From NCBI GenBank assembly GCA_963662155.1, contig OY759263.1, positions 5,926,890 through 5,990,889 on the forward strand: a stretch of DNA of 64,000 nucleotides, given 5' to 3'. A program made the position numbers and the translations under genes. The notes under the pieces are model-generated. The model saw only the letters and a list, made by a program, of their open reading frames with translations, searched no databases and was not told where the DNA came from. Of this stretch, positions 37,126 through 48,839 are shown one piece after another (the stretch's first letter is position 1; the number at the start of each line of letters is the position of its first letter). Source of the DNA: Lamellibrachia columna (Eukaryota > Annelida > Polychaeta > Sabellida > Siboglinidae).

Positions 37126-39574
37126 ATGGATATTGATGAAGTGTATCATGAGTTCTGTCCATTCGGCCGTTACCAGCGCAAGGTATTCTGGTGCATCAGC
37201 ATATTCACAAGTTTCATGGCCTTCCACCAGGTTCATAACGTCTACATCGGTGCAGAGCCAAAGTTTCACTGTCGTCTTGATGACGGGAAGCTGATCCCTG
37301 GCTGCCCTGAGTATGGCAGCAGGTGTCAGAAGTATGTTTATGATGGCACAGATTTCACATCTATTGTATCTGAGGTGGGGTTTGCTTTCTTTTTTGATTG
37401 CTATAAGGTTAGCTACTATACTTTCTAGAGATACATTGAACTGCTTAACTTTGGATATCAGGAAGTACTCGTTCTCACAGAGGACAATAAATGAATGGAA
37501 CAAATTGTCTACAGATTGTGTAACTGCTAGCAGCATGAATATGTTTAAAAACAAAGTTGACACATATCTCAGGAGGGTGGGTTACACACAGGTGAAAAAT
37601 TACACATAGATGAAAAATATTGGTCTCTCGATAAGCCAATGGCTTCTTGTTCACCTGCCATCTGGGCCTTTGCCTTGGATGGCAATCTTTTTAAACCCCA
37701 CTTAGTAGAATCAGCTATATTGGCTGGGATGGAATCATTCCATATTCCCGCTGCATTAAATGCACCACGAATGTGAATTAGCTGCTTGATGTAAATTATA
37801 ATTGTTCTGGCCTGCCGTAATTCTTTTAAGTGGAGTCCATTGCAGTCAGATTGACGTAATCAGTGCTGTGATGGTAACCTGTGGGCACAGAAGTAACAAT
37901 TATTTGAATTTATATTATACATCTCAGATTTTCTGGCATGATACTGGTAACAGTTTAGATGTATTTTTATATTATATATCTGTTATTATAGTGTGTGTGT
38001 GCAGGCGGTTAATTAAAATTAAAAAGTTATAGGATTTATTCTGGTTGTGTTACTGCTCATTCACCAGGGGGCAGCAGTGAGCCTGTATTCACTCTCAGTG
38101 CGAATGGATTTTAGCTTTTCTGCAAATAATAATATAAGTAAATAATATATGTTTTGTGGGGCCCCCATGATTTTGGCACACCAATGTTTGGATGGCCGGG
38201 CCTTTTGTTCTGGTCATGTAGCCACCAATAAATGATGATCCTTTATAACGATCACAAAGTTAGCAAAACATATGCTATTCAGTATATTTATTGCACAACC
38301 TCTAGCAGACAAATACACTTGAAAGTTGGTGAAAATGTTCATTAAGTTTGGAATAATTCAATTAATGAAAGACAACTGTTTATGTCTTCTATGTTTCGTC
38401 TCCCAACAGTCGCCTTCTTCAAGAAAATTAATGCTGGGACATTCTGTTCGTCTTCTACTCATCAGGTGGTGGGCGAGCATTCAGTTTCCTGAAGAAGATG
38501 ATCGATGTTTGTCGAAACATAGAAGTTAATGATAAAATAGTTGCGGTTTAAAAAACTTCATTAATTGTTCATAATCAAATACTTCTTTCGACATATCCAA
38601 AAGATATTTGTAGTATACCTGATGAGCTTTCTTCACCTTGCCAACGTGGCTTCAGCAGTACTAATGACAATGACGTCCTGGTAGGATGATGTCATCGTAG
38701 ACATGGGAAGTATAATATTGTTAATTTATTTGAGATTGTTGAGTTTGAAAAAGTCTGATATTTTGGGCATCTTAATTATGCAAAAATCCCAACTAGCTTC
38801 ATGTCAATTGACCAATGAAATTGTTGTGCTTTCCTTTAATGTATTTGTAATTGATGCGATGTTTCACCTGCGTTGACAGTGGGACTTGGTGTGTGGAGAA
38901 ACATACAAGGCCAGCCTCATTCAGTCTCTCTTCATGCTTGGCATCCTCTTTGGTAGTCTTATATTTGGCTACCTGGCTGACCGCTACGGCCGTCGTCACA
39001 TCATCTACCTCTCCATCATTGGCATGGTCACCGGAACATTCATCGGTGCCGCGACGTCATCATATGTCATCTATGCATTGACACGTCACCTCGTTGGAGT
39101 GGTCAGTGCAGGGTTCGGCCTTGTCAGCTATGTCCTGGCGACAGAGGTGTGCGGGCCATCGAAGCGAGGATTCGTGGCGATTGTCATACCAATGATGTTT
39201 GCCCTCGGTATCACCATCTACTCGGTGATGGCGTACTGCATTCGTGACTGGCGCATGTTGTCAGTAGCTACAGCGATTCCTGGTCTTGCTGCCTTCTATA
39301 TGTGCTTGTAAGTTGGTTAAATAGAACTTTTAATAAATGTTATTCTGGTTTAAATTTGACCAACAATTTGTAACTTGAAAGTCATTATTTTGAAGGAGAG
39401 TGGGGACACCCTGGTAAATACTTGTAGTTACAGGGACAAATTTTATAAACTGAGAAAAAACACATGCTTCGGGCAGTTTTTGATAATAAATAAATGTTTA
39501 TTTCAGGCAGAAAGTCCATATACATAAAATACAGTAAAATATATATAAATATACATATACATATACATAAAATA

Positions 39575-39640
<66 letters not shown>

Positions 39641-42600
39641 ATATATAAATATACACACATTGTACAGTAAAAGTGCATGTCAGAAAAATATAAATATACA
39701 CACATGTCACGTATTAAAAGTGTAGAAATGTGTACAAATAGGATAGTTTAACCCATTTGGCTTTTCCCTGAATGGGGTTTAATTACTGGTATTTATCACC
39801 CAGTAGAAACCAATCAGGACAAGAACTAGCCAACCTAAGATATGTACAGTTTTAAACAACATTGTCCATAATGTAAAGAAATCATTGTTTATGCCAACCA
39901 ATCCTTTGGCACATACACCTGAAATGTAAAAAAGAACAATGTAAACTAAGCCATCAAAGTATTTATATGCATAAGTCATATTAATTGTTTCTATACATGA
40001 CTGTTTTAGTGAAACATTTAAATAGCAATATTTAAGTAGCAGGTAAATTATAGCTTTCAAATAATGTGGCTGCATTAAAAGTGTCTTACGTATTATATTT
40101 TGTAGCTTAATTCCAGAGAGTCCACGCTGGTTACTCAGTCAGGGTCGAACTGCAGAAGCTGAACAGATTCTAGAGATGTTCATCATAAAAGACACTGGCC
40201 AGGCGCCAAAGATGCCCATAAGGTTAAAGGCGGTGTCAACTGCCAAGCTGTCAAGTTCAGGCGGAGGGCTGATGGACATCATTCGTCACCCAGCGCTGCG
40301 AACAAGGACAGTCATCAATGTATATGCATGGTAAGCTCATTCTATCCTTGAACAAGGACAATCATCAATGTATATATGGTCAAATCTTAGGAACCATTGG
40401 CATACAGTAGAAGCTATCCCTGTTGTATGTATAGAGCAGACCGAACGCTTTCGCGCCATGTATAAGTTACCTTAGGTGTGACAGACATTGTGGGCTGTAT
40501 GAATTAATAAAGGGCCCATTTTGCCCTTTTTTGCTATGTTTTTTCTGACATTTTCCCCAATTTTACCTTCCTCTAAAAACTGCATACACATTTCCATACA
40601 AATGTCGCTTTAATCGAACCGCCAAGTTTCAATGATTTCAGTGGTACTAAAACTTAGACTCTGAGCCCAAATGTGAGTTTTCACTGATTTTATTTCCTTT
40701 GGTTTATTTTCCCTTCTGCCTCATGAATCCAAAATGTAGGCCTGTCAAAAAGTAAAAAAAAAATTATATATATAATCATTATTAAGTTCTATGTTATCAT
40801 CCACATATGCATTATGAAAGAAAAGTCACCATCATCTTCCAGAGGCTGTTCTGTCAACCCATCAACTGCATTCTCTTCCCGAGGTTGTTCTGTGAACCCA
40901 TCAACTGCACTCTCTTCATGAGGTTTTCCTGTCAGCCTATCAACTGAACTCTCTTCGTGAGGTTGTTCTGTCATCCTATCAGCTGCACTATCTTCCTGAG
41001 GTTGCCCTAGCTTTTGTTGTCATGTACAAGGTGCCCTAGCTTTTGTTGTCTTGTACAAGGTGCCCTAGCTTTTGTTGTCTTGTACAAGGTGCCCTAGCTT
41101 TTGTTGTCTTGTACAAGGTGCCCTAGCTTTTGTTGTCTTGTACAAGGTGCTGTAGCTTTTGTTGTCTTGTACAAGGTGTCCTAGCTTTTGTTGTCTTGTA
41201 CAAGGTGCCCTAGCTTTTGTTGTCTTGTACAAGGTGCCCTAGCTTTTGTTGTCTTGTACAAGGTGCCCTAGCTTTTGTTGTCTTGTACAAGGTGTCCTAG
41301 CTTTTGTTGTCTTGTACAAGGTGCCCTAGCTTTTGTTGTCTTGTACAAGGTGCCCTAGCTTTTGTTGTCTTGTACAAGGCGGCCTAGCTTTTGTTGTCTT
41401 GTACAAGGCGGCCTAGCTTTCATTGGTGAAACTGTCTGTCAGACTACCTGCAGTTATGACATTCTTCAGCTCAGATTTTGTTAGTTTTGCAAAATGGATG
41501 TAAGAAATAGAATACTTTCTTTTCTTTGTGTCTGAGTGACTTTGAGGGTAAACAGTTATGCATTTACCATGCTCTGCCGTTGTATGAATTTTACAAATTT
41601 ACAACATCACTCTTTGGGGGTTAATGTGGTTTACAGTTTGACATATTTCACAATAACATAATTACATGCTTGTAGCAACATTGCGGCAGTCTGAGGGCCA
41701 TCAGTTTGTATGGCAATATTGGTCTTATGTGTTGTTGCTGCAATTTAAAATGTGGACATATCTGTACAAAATGTGCTCTTGTCTATGTAAGATATTAGCC
41801 ATTATAGCATAATAAAACACATTACATTTTTGTAGGTTTGTCAACTGTGCTGTGTACTATGGCTTGACTATGGGGGCTGGAAACCTTGGGGGTAATTTTT
41901 ACGTCAGTGTCGGCATGTCTGGACTCATTGAGGTGCCTGCTTACATTGTCACCTGGTACCTACTAGACAGGTAATGTACCTACTAGACAGGTATTGTACC
42001 TACTAGACAGGTAATATACCTACTAGACAGGTAATTGATTATTTTCTACCCCATAACTCTTACATAGTGTTGACAGGACAAATGTATTTCGGTACTAGAC
42101 ATTATGCTTGACCTGAGATTAAACATAGACAAGTTCAGTAGAAACAATAAAAACTATGATTTTAATATGCAGATATTTACTAAATTAGCTGTATTCGTTT
42201 ATGTGCCACTGTCTGTACATGGCATATCTCACCACTGCTGCTGTCTGTACATGGCATATTTCACCACTGCTGCTGTCTGTACATGGCATATCTCACCACT
42301 GCTGCCGTTTGTACACGGCATGTCTCACCATTGCTGCTGTCTGTACATGGCATATTTCACCACTGGTGCCATTTGTACACGGCATATCTCACCACTGCTG
42401 CTGTCTGTACACGGCATATTTCACCACTGCTGCTGTCTGTACACGGCATATTTCACCACTGCTGCTGTCTGTACATGGCATATCTCACCACTGCTGCTGT
42501 CTGTACATGGCATATCTCACCACTGCTGCTGTCTGTACATGGCATATTTCACCACTGCTGCCGTTTGTACACGGCATGTCTCACCATTGCTGCTGTCTGT

Positions 42601-45152
42601 ACATGGCATATTTCACCACAGCTGCCATCTGTACATGACATGTCTCACCACTGCTGCTGCTCCTGGTTTGTAGACTGGGCCGTCGGGCTACGATATCTTA
42701 CAGTATGGTGGCAGGCGGCATAGCTTGTCTCACCATTCTCCTTGTACCATCTGGTGAGTTGATGCAACTGAATGTATTATGTTATTCACAGTGCACTGTC
42801 ATATATTTGCTGTATCTTACCAGCAGAGAGCTTACAACAGAGAGCTCCGATAACACTGCTTACTGGCTATTTGGTCAGTTAAAGGCTGGTTACAGCGTGG
42901 GAATATTTTAATTGCTGGCTATGTTTAGAGTGGCATTACCACACTTACTAGCAACATGTAGCCATGTATTGAAGATTTGTTCAGCTTTACTTTGCCTTTT
43001 CTGTAGCACTGTGCAGTATGCTGGAAGAGTAAAGCATAATCTCCTTGCTTCAATCTCATTCCTCCCTCCCTCCTCTCGTTATTCTTCCATCTTGTGTTGA
43101 CAAACTATTCGTTTCCTACTTGTTTGTCTCTGCAGGTCACACGACATTAGTGACGTCACTGGCTCTACTAGGAAAGATGGCCATATCCATGTCCTTCTCC
43201 GTTGCCTTTATATATGCAGCAGAATTGTATCCGACAAATTTAAGGTGAGAGAAACAGAATTATAGGTGGGTGTTGCAGAAACATCAATAAATATCATGTC
43301 TATCCTCAGGTTAGTTTGAGGGGTTCGAATGTACCCCCTTTTTGAGAGACTTTGTTTTAACTGTACAATTTTTTTCAGAAGTCATCCCAGAAATCTTTGT
43401 GTATGCCTGAACCTCCTTTTTAAAACACCAAAATGCAACATTCGATATATCCACACAGACAGGGAAGTGCATTGAATCGGATTATATGTTGTGATGAGCA
43501 TATAGCAGCCCTGCTGAAAAAAAGTTGAAATTACTGTGGACAGAACAATTGGTTGAAATCTAAATTTGCTCTTGAGAACACAACCACTGCTTAAGGTTCA
43601 TGTACGGACAATCACTCGCAAAAAGATATCCCTCCTTTTCAAAACCGGGAACCTCTATAATTATGGAGATCAATAATGTTTCAAACATATAAACAAAGCA
43701 AACAAAAGAAGTCATGTGCACAGTATGCTTGAGTATTCAAATTCATATTCAAATTAGAGGAATATCGTTTGAAAAGGATGATCAAAGTTATAAATATCTA
43801 CCTACATCTTCAAACATTGTTTGTACACAGCCATACCTAATTGAACATAACAAAGTTTTAGCTCTTGCCATGACAATATGCATGTAATGTTTTGTTTATT
43901 GCTATGAATAAAACAATAAGTTAAACTTTGTTTCATTACAATTAAAAGTTATATTTCATTGTGTATGACATTTTGCAATAACACATTTTACTTCATCTAA
44001 ACATTTAAATATTAAAGTGCTATTTATGTAGTATTTCCTGGCAGATCCACAGCACATGTACAACCAGATGGATTTGTGTGGTGTGTACTGAACAGTCACA
44101 TAGGTCATGCATCACTGAACATAGTAGTCAAATTCACTACTTTTAAACTAATGAAAATAATTTAGTTTTTTCGTTTGAACTTTCAGAAACAAGGCAATGG
44201 GATTGTGTAGTATGGCAGCTCGTGTTGGTGGCATTGTGTCGCCATTTATTATCTCAATGGTAAGACATATCTACTCATAGATATTTTCGATGTTCCTGGT
44301 ATTTATTTTTAAAAAGTGTTTTACTTTTTTGATGACAAATGGTGTGCAAGAAGAATGTATAAAATGTGTTTCTGTAATCAGCAACTGACTGCGATGATAT
44401 GCTTCTTTTGAAACATTGGATGTAATCATCTTTGTTCTCTCAATGCTGAGGATGCAGGCAGCAGAACAGGAACTAGTGGTAATGTATAAACAAAACAAAT
44501 TAAAAATCAAAAAGATAGCATTTGACTATATGAAAAATGCATTGTTTTTTTTCATATGAAACAGCACAAAGATTTCCCAAAAGTAACTGCAGTTTGTAGA
44601 ACTATAAAAAAACCTTACGTTCAGTATGCTTTGCTGCTTTGGTACATATCACTCGTGTTTCTTGCAGATTTAACATGCTTCAAACTGCTGTTATTTTGAG
44701 TACTTATATGAGTTAAGACATTGATGAGTTTAAACAAGATCTTGTTTCTCTATGACTTTAACACAAAATAGTTAATTTGGAGCTCTAGTATTTTCATTCA
44801 GTTGTAATTATTAGATGACTAATATTTGTGTTAAATAGTCTGCTAGATTGAAATAATGGTTACCAGTTGATTGGCTACACCAGGCTGCATTTGTTGCCCT
44901 TTTCAGTCACATGTTCACACTTCATTGGACTTCCTGTTGTTCGGCATTCTTGCATTTACTGCGGGACTGCTCTGTCTGCGCCTGCCAGAAACGGCGAATC
45001 AGCCAATGCCTGAGACAATAGAGGACATCCGCAGACATTCTCGTCACCGTGTCATCAATCACAAGGCCAAAATACCATTATCAGAAGACAGAGTACAGTT
45101 ATTAGAGGGTGAGATAGCAGCAAATGAGTCAGGCAACAGTGCAGAGATATAG
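37126..45152 (+). CDS. SLC22-family organic cation/anion transporter, 8 coding exons
   Basis: Exons are 37126-37374, 38880-39307, 40106-40330, 41836-41970, 42674-42753, 43136-43244, 44187-44259 and 44907-45152. Every junction is GT/AG, phases agree, and they join to 514 residues, close to the usual 500-560. The start MDIDEVYHEFCPFGRYQ matches the family N-terminus. Exon 1 has TM1 and a cysteine-containing extracellular loop, continued in exon 2 by WDLVC. Exon 2 carries the MFS signature LADRYGRRH and TMs 2-6. Exon 3 opens with FLIPESPRWLL. Exon 4 has SGLIEVPAYIVTWYLLDR. Exon 6-7 carries AAELYPTNLRNKAMGLCSMA. Exon 8 has TM12, LPETANQPMPETIEDI and a polar cytoplasmic tail. It would move organic ions across the plasma membrane; the substrate is not predictable. 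An AATAAA at 45528 may serve polyadenylation. Introns contain a retrotransposon fragment and several minisatellites. Confidence 0.93.
37436..37700 (+). mobile_element. CR1-like 3' fragment (copy C) in SLC22 intron 1
   Basis: Encodes SFSQRTINEWNKLSTDCVTA and the following tail, as in the C-terminus of copies A and B. The shared 3' UTR follows (TCTCGATAAGCCAATGGCTT...). It is 5'-truncated and lies in the same orientation as the host gene. Confidence 0.88.
39575..39638. repeat. (GT)n microsatellite in SLC22 intron 2
   Basis: About 31 copies, flanked by ATATAC-rich sequence. Confidence 0.95.
40836..41000. repeat. 39-bp repeat, 4 copies, in SLC22 intron 3
   Basis: Diverged units containing GAGGTTGTTCTGTGAACCCA and TCAACTGCACTCTCTTC. 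The unit is a multiple of three, so it is open on the - strand as a 13-residue periodic frame. Confidence 0.8.
41002..41422. repeat. 29-bp minisatellite, about 14 copies, in SLC22 intron 3
   Basis: Units of GGTGCCCTAGCTTTTGTTGT plus CTTGTACAA; the last copies carry GGCGGCCTAG. It directly follows the 39-bp array, separated only by TGCC. Confidence 0.95.
41957..42035. repeat. 20-bp repeat duplicating the SLC22 exon 4 splice donor
   Basis: TACCTACTAGACAGGTAATG and variants in tandem. Each copy contains CAG|GTAAT or CAG|GTATT, giving four potential donors at 41971, 41991, 42011 and 42031. The first is the one that keeps the reading frame. Confidence 0.93.
42209..42660. repeat. 32-bp minisatellite, about 14 copies, in SLC22 intron 4
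   Basis: Units of TGCTGCTGTCTGTACATGGC plus ATATCTCACCAC. The unit lacks stops in any phase and 32 is not divisible by three, so long frames are open in all three + frames. These are not genes. The array ends 13 bp before the exon 5 acceptor. Confidence 0.95.
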
Positions 45153-45159
45153 CCATGCA

Positions 45160-46480
45160 GGACACGACATAAGTTGATCGGCTGCAACATCGAGGACCAC
45201 ATAGATACTGACAAATGAACTGAACTGAACAACTGCTTATCTGAACCATGCTGGATGTTCTCTCCCAGACAATCAGTCAAGTTAAAACAGTTTGGCAGAT
45301 ATTTCTTTAATAGGGAGTTAAAGTTTGCCACTGGTGAGTTGGTGCATCCCTGTAATGTTCTATGTGGTGCCTGTCAGTATGATATTTTACCATTGTTTAT
45401 AATAACCACGGCATGTGTGGTCAAGGAGACATTTGCTTTTCAAATGGTACTTGAAAAACAATTAAATACAAATATAGTACATGTAATGTAACATGCATGC
45501 AACATTAAAATTGTGTATTTAAAAAGTAATAAATGCAACTATATTTCACTCCGTGTCTGATTAAAATTTAATAATAAGAAGAACAGTTCTTAAACACCCA
45601 AATCCCCATAAAACTGAGCTCAGGGGTGCATCAAAACGAAAGGGTTAAATAATCTATATTTGATATTCAAAATCGATATTCAATGTTACAGTTGTCAACA
45701 TAATATTATGGATAGAAACACAAGGGAGCCTTCAGATGACGGCGCAGTGTTATTGTGTTTCTCTGACAGGGAATGAATTCCAAAACGTTGGTGCGGCTAT
45801 CGAGAAAGCCCTCGTTCCAATGTTTGTTTCAAATCTGGGAACAGGAACTAGATCAGAACTTGATGATCGAAGATGTCTGGGCTGTCTTGCAAGAGTAAAC
45901 GGTGAATGTAAATGTGCCGGTTGCTGAGATAAGTACCTGACAGGTAATAGTACATATATTTAAAATGATACAACATCGAACATAAAACCAATGCAGATAT
46001 TTTGATACACAACATGGCATGAACAAGACAGTGGTGTACCAGGGGTGGTAGGAATAGCCCTCATCAGTGGAAAGTTTGTTGCTGGTTGGATATCGGCAGG
46101 ATATGTGACTGAGAGGTTGGTAAGGACTGGACAGCTGTTGATAATATTGGCCCAGGAAAAATTTGACATTATTTTGTATGGGAAGGTACATGGAGCGTAA
46201 TTATTGACTGATACATCATAATAGCATACCGGGTAATGGAGGGCCAAATATTGTAATGATTATGCCCAAATCATAATGGTTGGCATCTCTATCCCTGCAA
46301 TCCGGGGTAAGGCTGACCAAGATTCCGGTCGTCAATTTCCCCCCATCATCTTTGTCACTGATCCAGTTTCCCTGCCGTCTCCATAACCCATCTCCACTTC
46401 CCACATCCCCCACTTTCCATTCCCCCATCTCTCATTCTCCACATGCCCCATCTCTCGTTCTCCACTTCTCCCATCTCTCG
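45160..46480. other. SLC22 3' UTR and unassigned spacer
   Basis: The UTR probably runs to about 45550. A short cysteine-containing open frame at 45736-45927 (+) is not recognised. No other gene is seen. Confidence 0.4.
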
Positions 46481-46486
46481 TTCTCC

Positions 46487-46755
46487 ATTACCCCACTACA
46501 GCCAAATCTCTCTTCACGCAGTCCTCCCATCTCACTCTCAGTCTTCCTCCTCTCCTACCCTCCACTCTGAGCGCATCCGCTCTCTTCGTTAACCGTTCCA
46601 CTTCCATTCTTTCCACATGTCCAGCCCACATTAACCAGCTCCCTCCTAAACACTTTTTCACACAGCCTTCCTCCCTCAGCTCCTCCATTCTTCGCTTGTC
46701 TATTCTTTTCACTCCCCCAATTCTTTTAACCCAGTTTTCTGCCATCGCCATTGGC
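46487..46755 (-). pseudogene. Non-LTR retrotransposon fragment (C-terminal RT tail)
   Basis: The - strand reads ENWVKRIGGVKRIDKRRMEE, then LMWAGHVERMEVERLTKRAD, then LRVRWEDCVKRDLAVVG. 'WAGHVERM...ERLTKR...RRGRPRxRWEDCVKRDL' is a recurrent retroelement RT tail. No RT core is present. It differs from the fragments at 5.1 and 12.0 kb. Confidence 0.65.
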
Positions 46756-47085
46756 TCAATGGCATATGTAGGGGGGCAATTGACCCAGTGGCATATGTAG
46801 GGGGAGGCCATTGACTCAGTGGCGTATGTAGGGGGGAGGGCATTGGCTCAGTGGTGTATTTAGGGGGAGGCCATTGACCCAGTGGCATATGTAGGGGGAG
46901 GGCATTGGCTCAGTGGCGTATTTAGGGGGGAGGCCATTGACCCAGTAGCATATGTAGGGGGGAGGCCAATGGCCCAGTGACGTATGTAGGGGGGAGGCCA
47001 TTGGCTCAGTGGCGTATATAGGGGGGAAGCCATTGGCTCAGTGGCATATGTAGGGGGGGAGGCCATTGGCTCAATGGCGTATTTA
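46750..47085. repeat. ~33-bp minisatellite, about 10 copies
   Basis: Units of GGCATATGTAGGGGGGAGGC plus CATTGGCTCAGT with variable G-run length (5 to 8). The G-runs keep shifting the frame. Confidence 0.9.
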
Positions 47086-47220
47086 GAGGTGTTCCTGGAG
47101 TAAAACAGGATAGTGCTATGATGAGTTCCGATGCATATTTAGGTTTGCCTGGACATAAGCCTGTACAATTATAACTAGAAATAGTAAGGTGACTAGCCAT
47201 ATTAAAAAGCGTAGACTATA

Positions 47221-48195
47221 TCAGAAAGTAATTAAATCAGGACATACTACGCGTGCTCTTGAATCGAAATCTATGAATGCTGATGCCTTCTGGCCACACA
47301 ATACTGTCAAACAGCTTATCAAATTCAGAGACAGATACTGACAATTTGAATGAGCTATTTTAGCCTCATTGTGCGAAGCACATTTAACATTCAACACAGT
47401 AAAGCCCTTGATTTCCACATAGTTCTTTAAATCGTCTGGCTTAACTTCTTTAGACACCCGTGAGACAAACAATTCTCTAACCGAATTACCACTTCTGGCC
47501 GCCAATGTGTCTGAAGAGGTAGCCGTTCCAGCAAATGTCTTTTGAGTCATACGTCTCTCGTTCTTGCGCTGGAGGTAGCGTGGCACCTCGAAGGGTTTTC
47601 AGAGTAATTTGCTATCGAGTTCTTGCGTGGCAACATCGTCAACGAGATGTCTTGTTGACTGCTTACTTGCTTGAGTAGTCGAGTCAACTGCCCTTGACTC
47701 GCTCACGACTCATGGTGCTTGCCGACTCACTCATTTCACAGTCCCAGATTCCACTTTTCTCATCCGATGTTTTCGCGAATGACCTGTGCTGGCCGGTGGT
47801 AGTTTCACAGCCAGTTTCTTTTGCTACTCGCCAGTATCAGTCTTCAGTGTTTCTGCGTAAGACTGACTGGGGTGGACGCGGCTTTCTTTGTGAGTGTAGT
47901 TAGATCACCCTCCACGTGCAGACGTTTTTCTGTGTTCGTGCTGACGCTGTCACTGAGTTGTCGCAACTGGCCTTCAACCACCGCCAGCCGCTCCGCTATT
48001 GACGGCTCCAGCAACTCACCGGGAGAGTACTTGGGTAGCCGCACTATGCCATGTGCGTTTAACATCACACACGGGGGATTTTTCAGAGCAAACACTTTCG
48101 CCAACGCTTTCAATATGTCGTCAGTGTTGGCGTCTTCAGAACCCCTGGATGCTGTGTCTACTCTGTGGATGATTATGTCAAAGTCATCTAGAGGC
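47221..48195 (-). pseudogene. Probable ORF1 (gag-like) remnant of a non-LTR retrotransposon
   Basis: Two - strand blocks in order. The 48195-47844 block reads DDFDIIIHRVDTASRG and LKALAKVFALKNPP, then AERLAVVEGQLRQLSDSVST, a short coiled-coil-like stretch. The 47586-47221 block has SVRELFVSRVSKEVKPDDLK, NYVEIKGFTVLNVKCASHNE and, after a frame change, VSEFDKL-type text. 'FVSRVxxxxxxDDLxxYVxxKGxxVxxVxxxSxxEAKxxSFKV' resembles the C-terminal domain of ORF1 proteins of molluscan and other invertebrate retroelements. Stops and frame changes make it non-functional. The assignment is from pattern memory. Confidence 0.5.
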
Positions 48196-48267
48196 TACTT
48201 CCCACAGGGCGTGTTTCGTAGTGAAAATTTCACACGTTGTGAAGTGCGATAGAACGACGGTTTTCAC

Positions 48268-48550
48268 TTGTTCCCTTGGTCGCTGGTGGATATGGCCGAC
48301 TATGTAGGCCAGGCTGATATGCTCGAAGTTTTCAAGATTATTAATGGACTTACTGACATAGACACCAAGAGAATATTCGAGCTAAACCATACCCTCCGTC
48401 CAGGAAGACAACAAGTCAATAGCCGACTATATGCACGCCACAAATTCTTTTCACAGTGAGTAATCAAGGCATGTGATACCCTACCACGCGACTGTCAATG
48501 CACTAAGAGTAAACAATTTCAAAACAAAATATCAAAATTACTGTTATAAC
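48268..48550 (+). pseudogene. CR1-like RT C-terminal fragment
   Basis: The translation contains ADMLEVFKIINGLTDIDTKR, then RLYARHKFFSQ, a stop, then VIKACDTLPRDCQ. This matches the 'EVFKIlnG...FFSQRVIxxWNxLP' tail of CR1-like RTs. The stop codon at the expected R of SQR and the missing RT core mark it as dead. It is followed by a GGCTCCCTGCCCCCAAACCC tail and an ATGT repeat. Confidence 0.75.
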
Positions 48551-48619
48551 CACTGATTTTTTTTTTTGGGGGGCTATATATGAGCCTGTAGGCTCCCTGC
48601 CCCCAAACCCGTTCAAGGA

Positions 48620-48678
48620 TGTGTGTGTATGTATGTATGTATGTATGTATGTATGTATGTATGTATGTATGTATGTAT
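48620..48678. repeat. (GTAT)n microsatellite at a retrotransposon 3' tail
   Basis: About 14 copies directly after the CR1-like fragment. It probably grew from the element's short terminal repeat. Confidence 0.92.
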
Positions 48679-48839
48679 TGTCAAAGTTGCCACACCGTGT
48701 TTCACTCGATCCACGACTTTGCCGGTTATTTCACGGAACCACAATAATACGTGGGTCAATGTGCTGAAGCTACGTCACCCAAACCTATGTTCATGTTATC
48801 GTGATTGCCACGACCCAGGTGGCGTCACATTTAACAAGA

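Noticed and set aside
42104..42723. Three overlapping + strand ORFs of 145-189 residues with a CCLYMAYFTT-type repeat
   Set aside because: They are the three frames of a stop-free 32-bp minisatellite inside an SLC22 intron.
46280..46570. 96-residue proline/serine-rich + strand ORF
   Set aside because: It is the antisense of a CT-rich tract and of the retroelement RT tail on the - strand.
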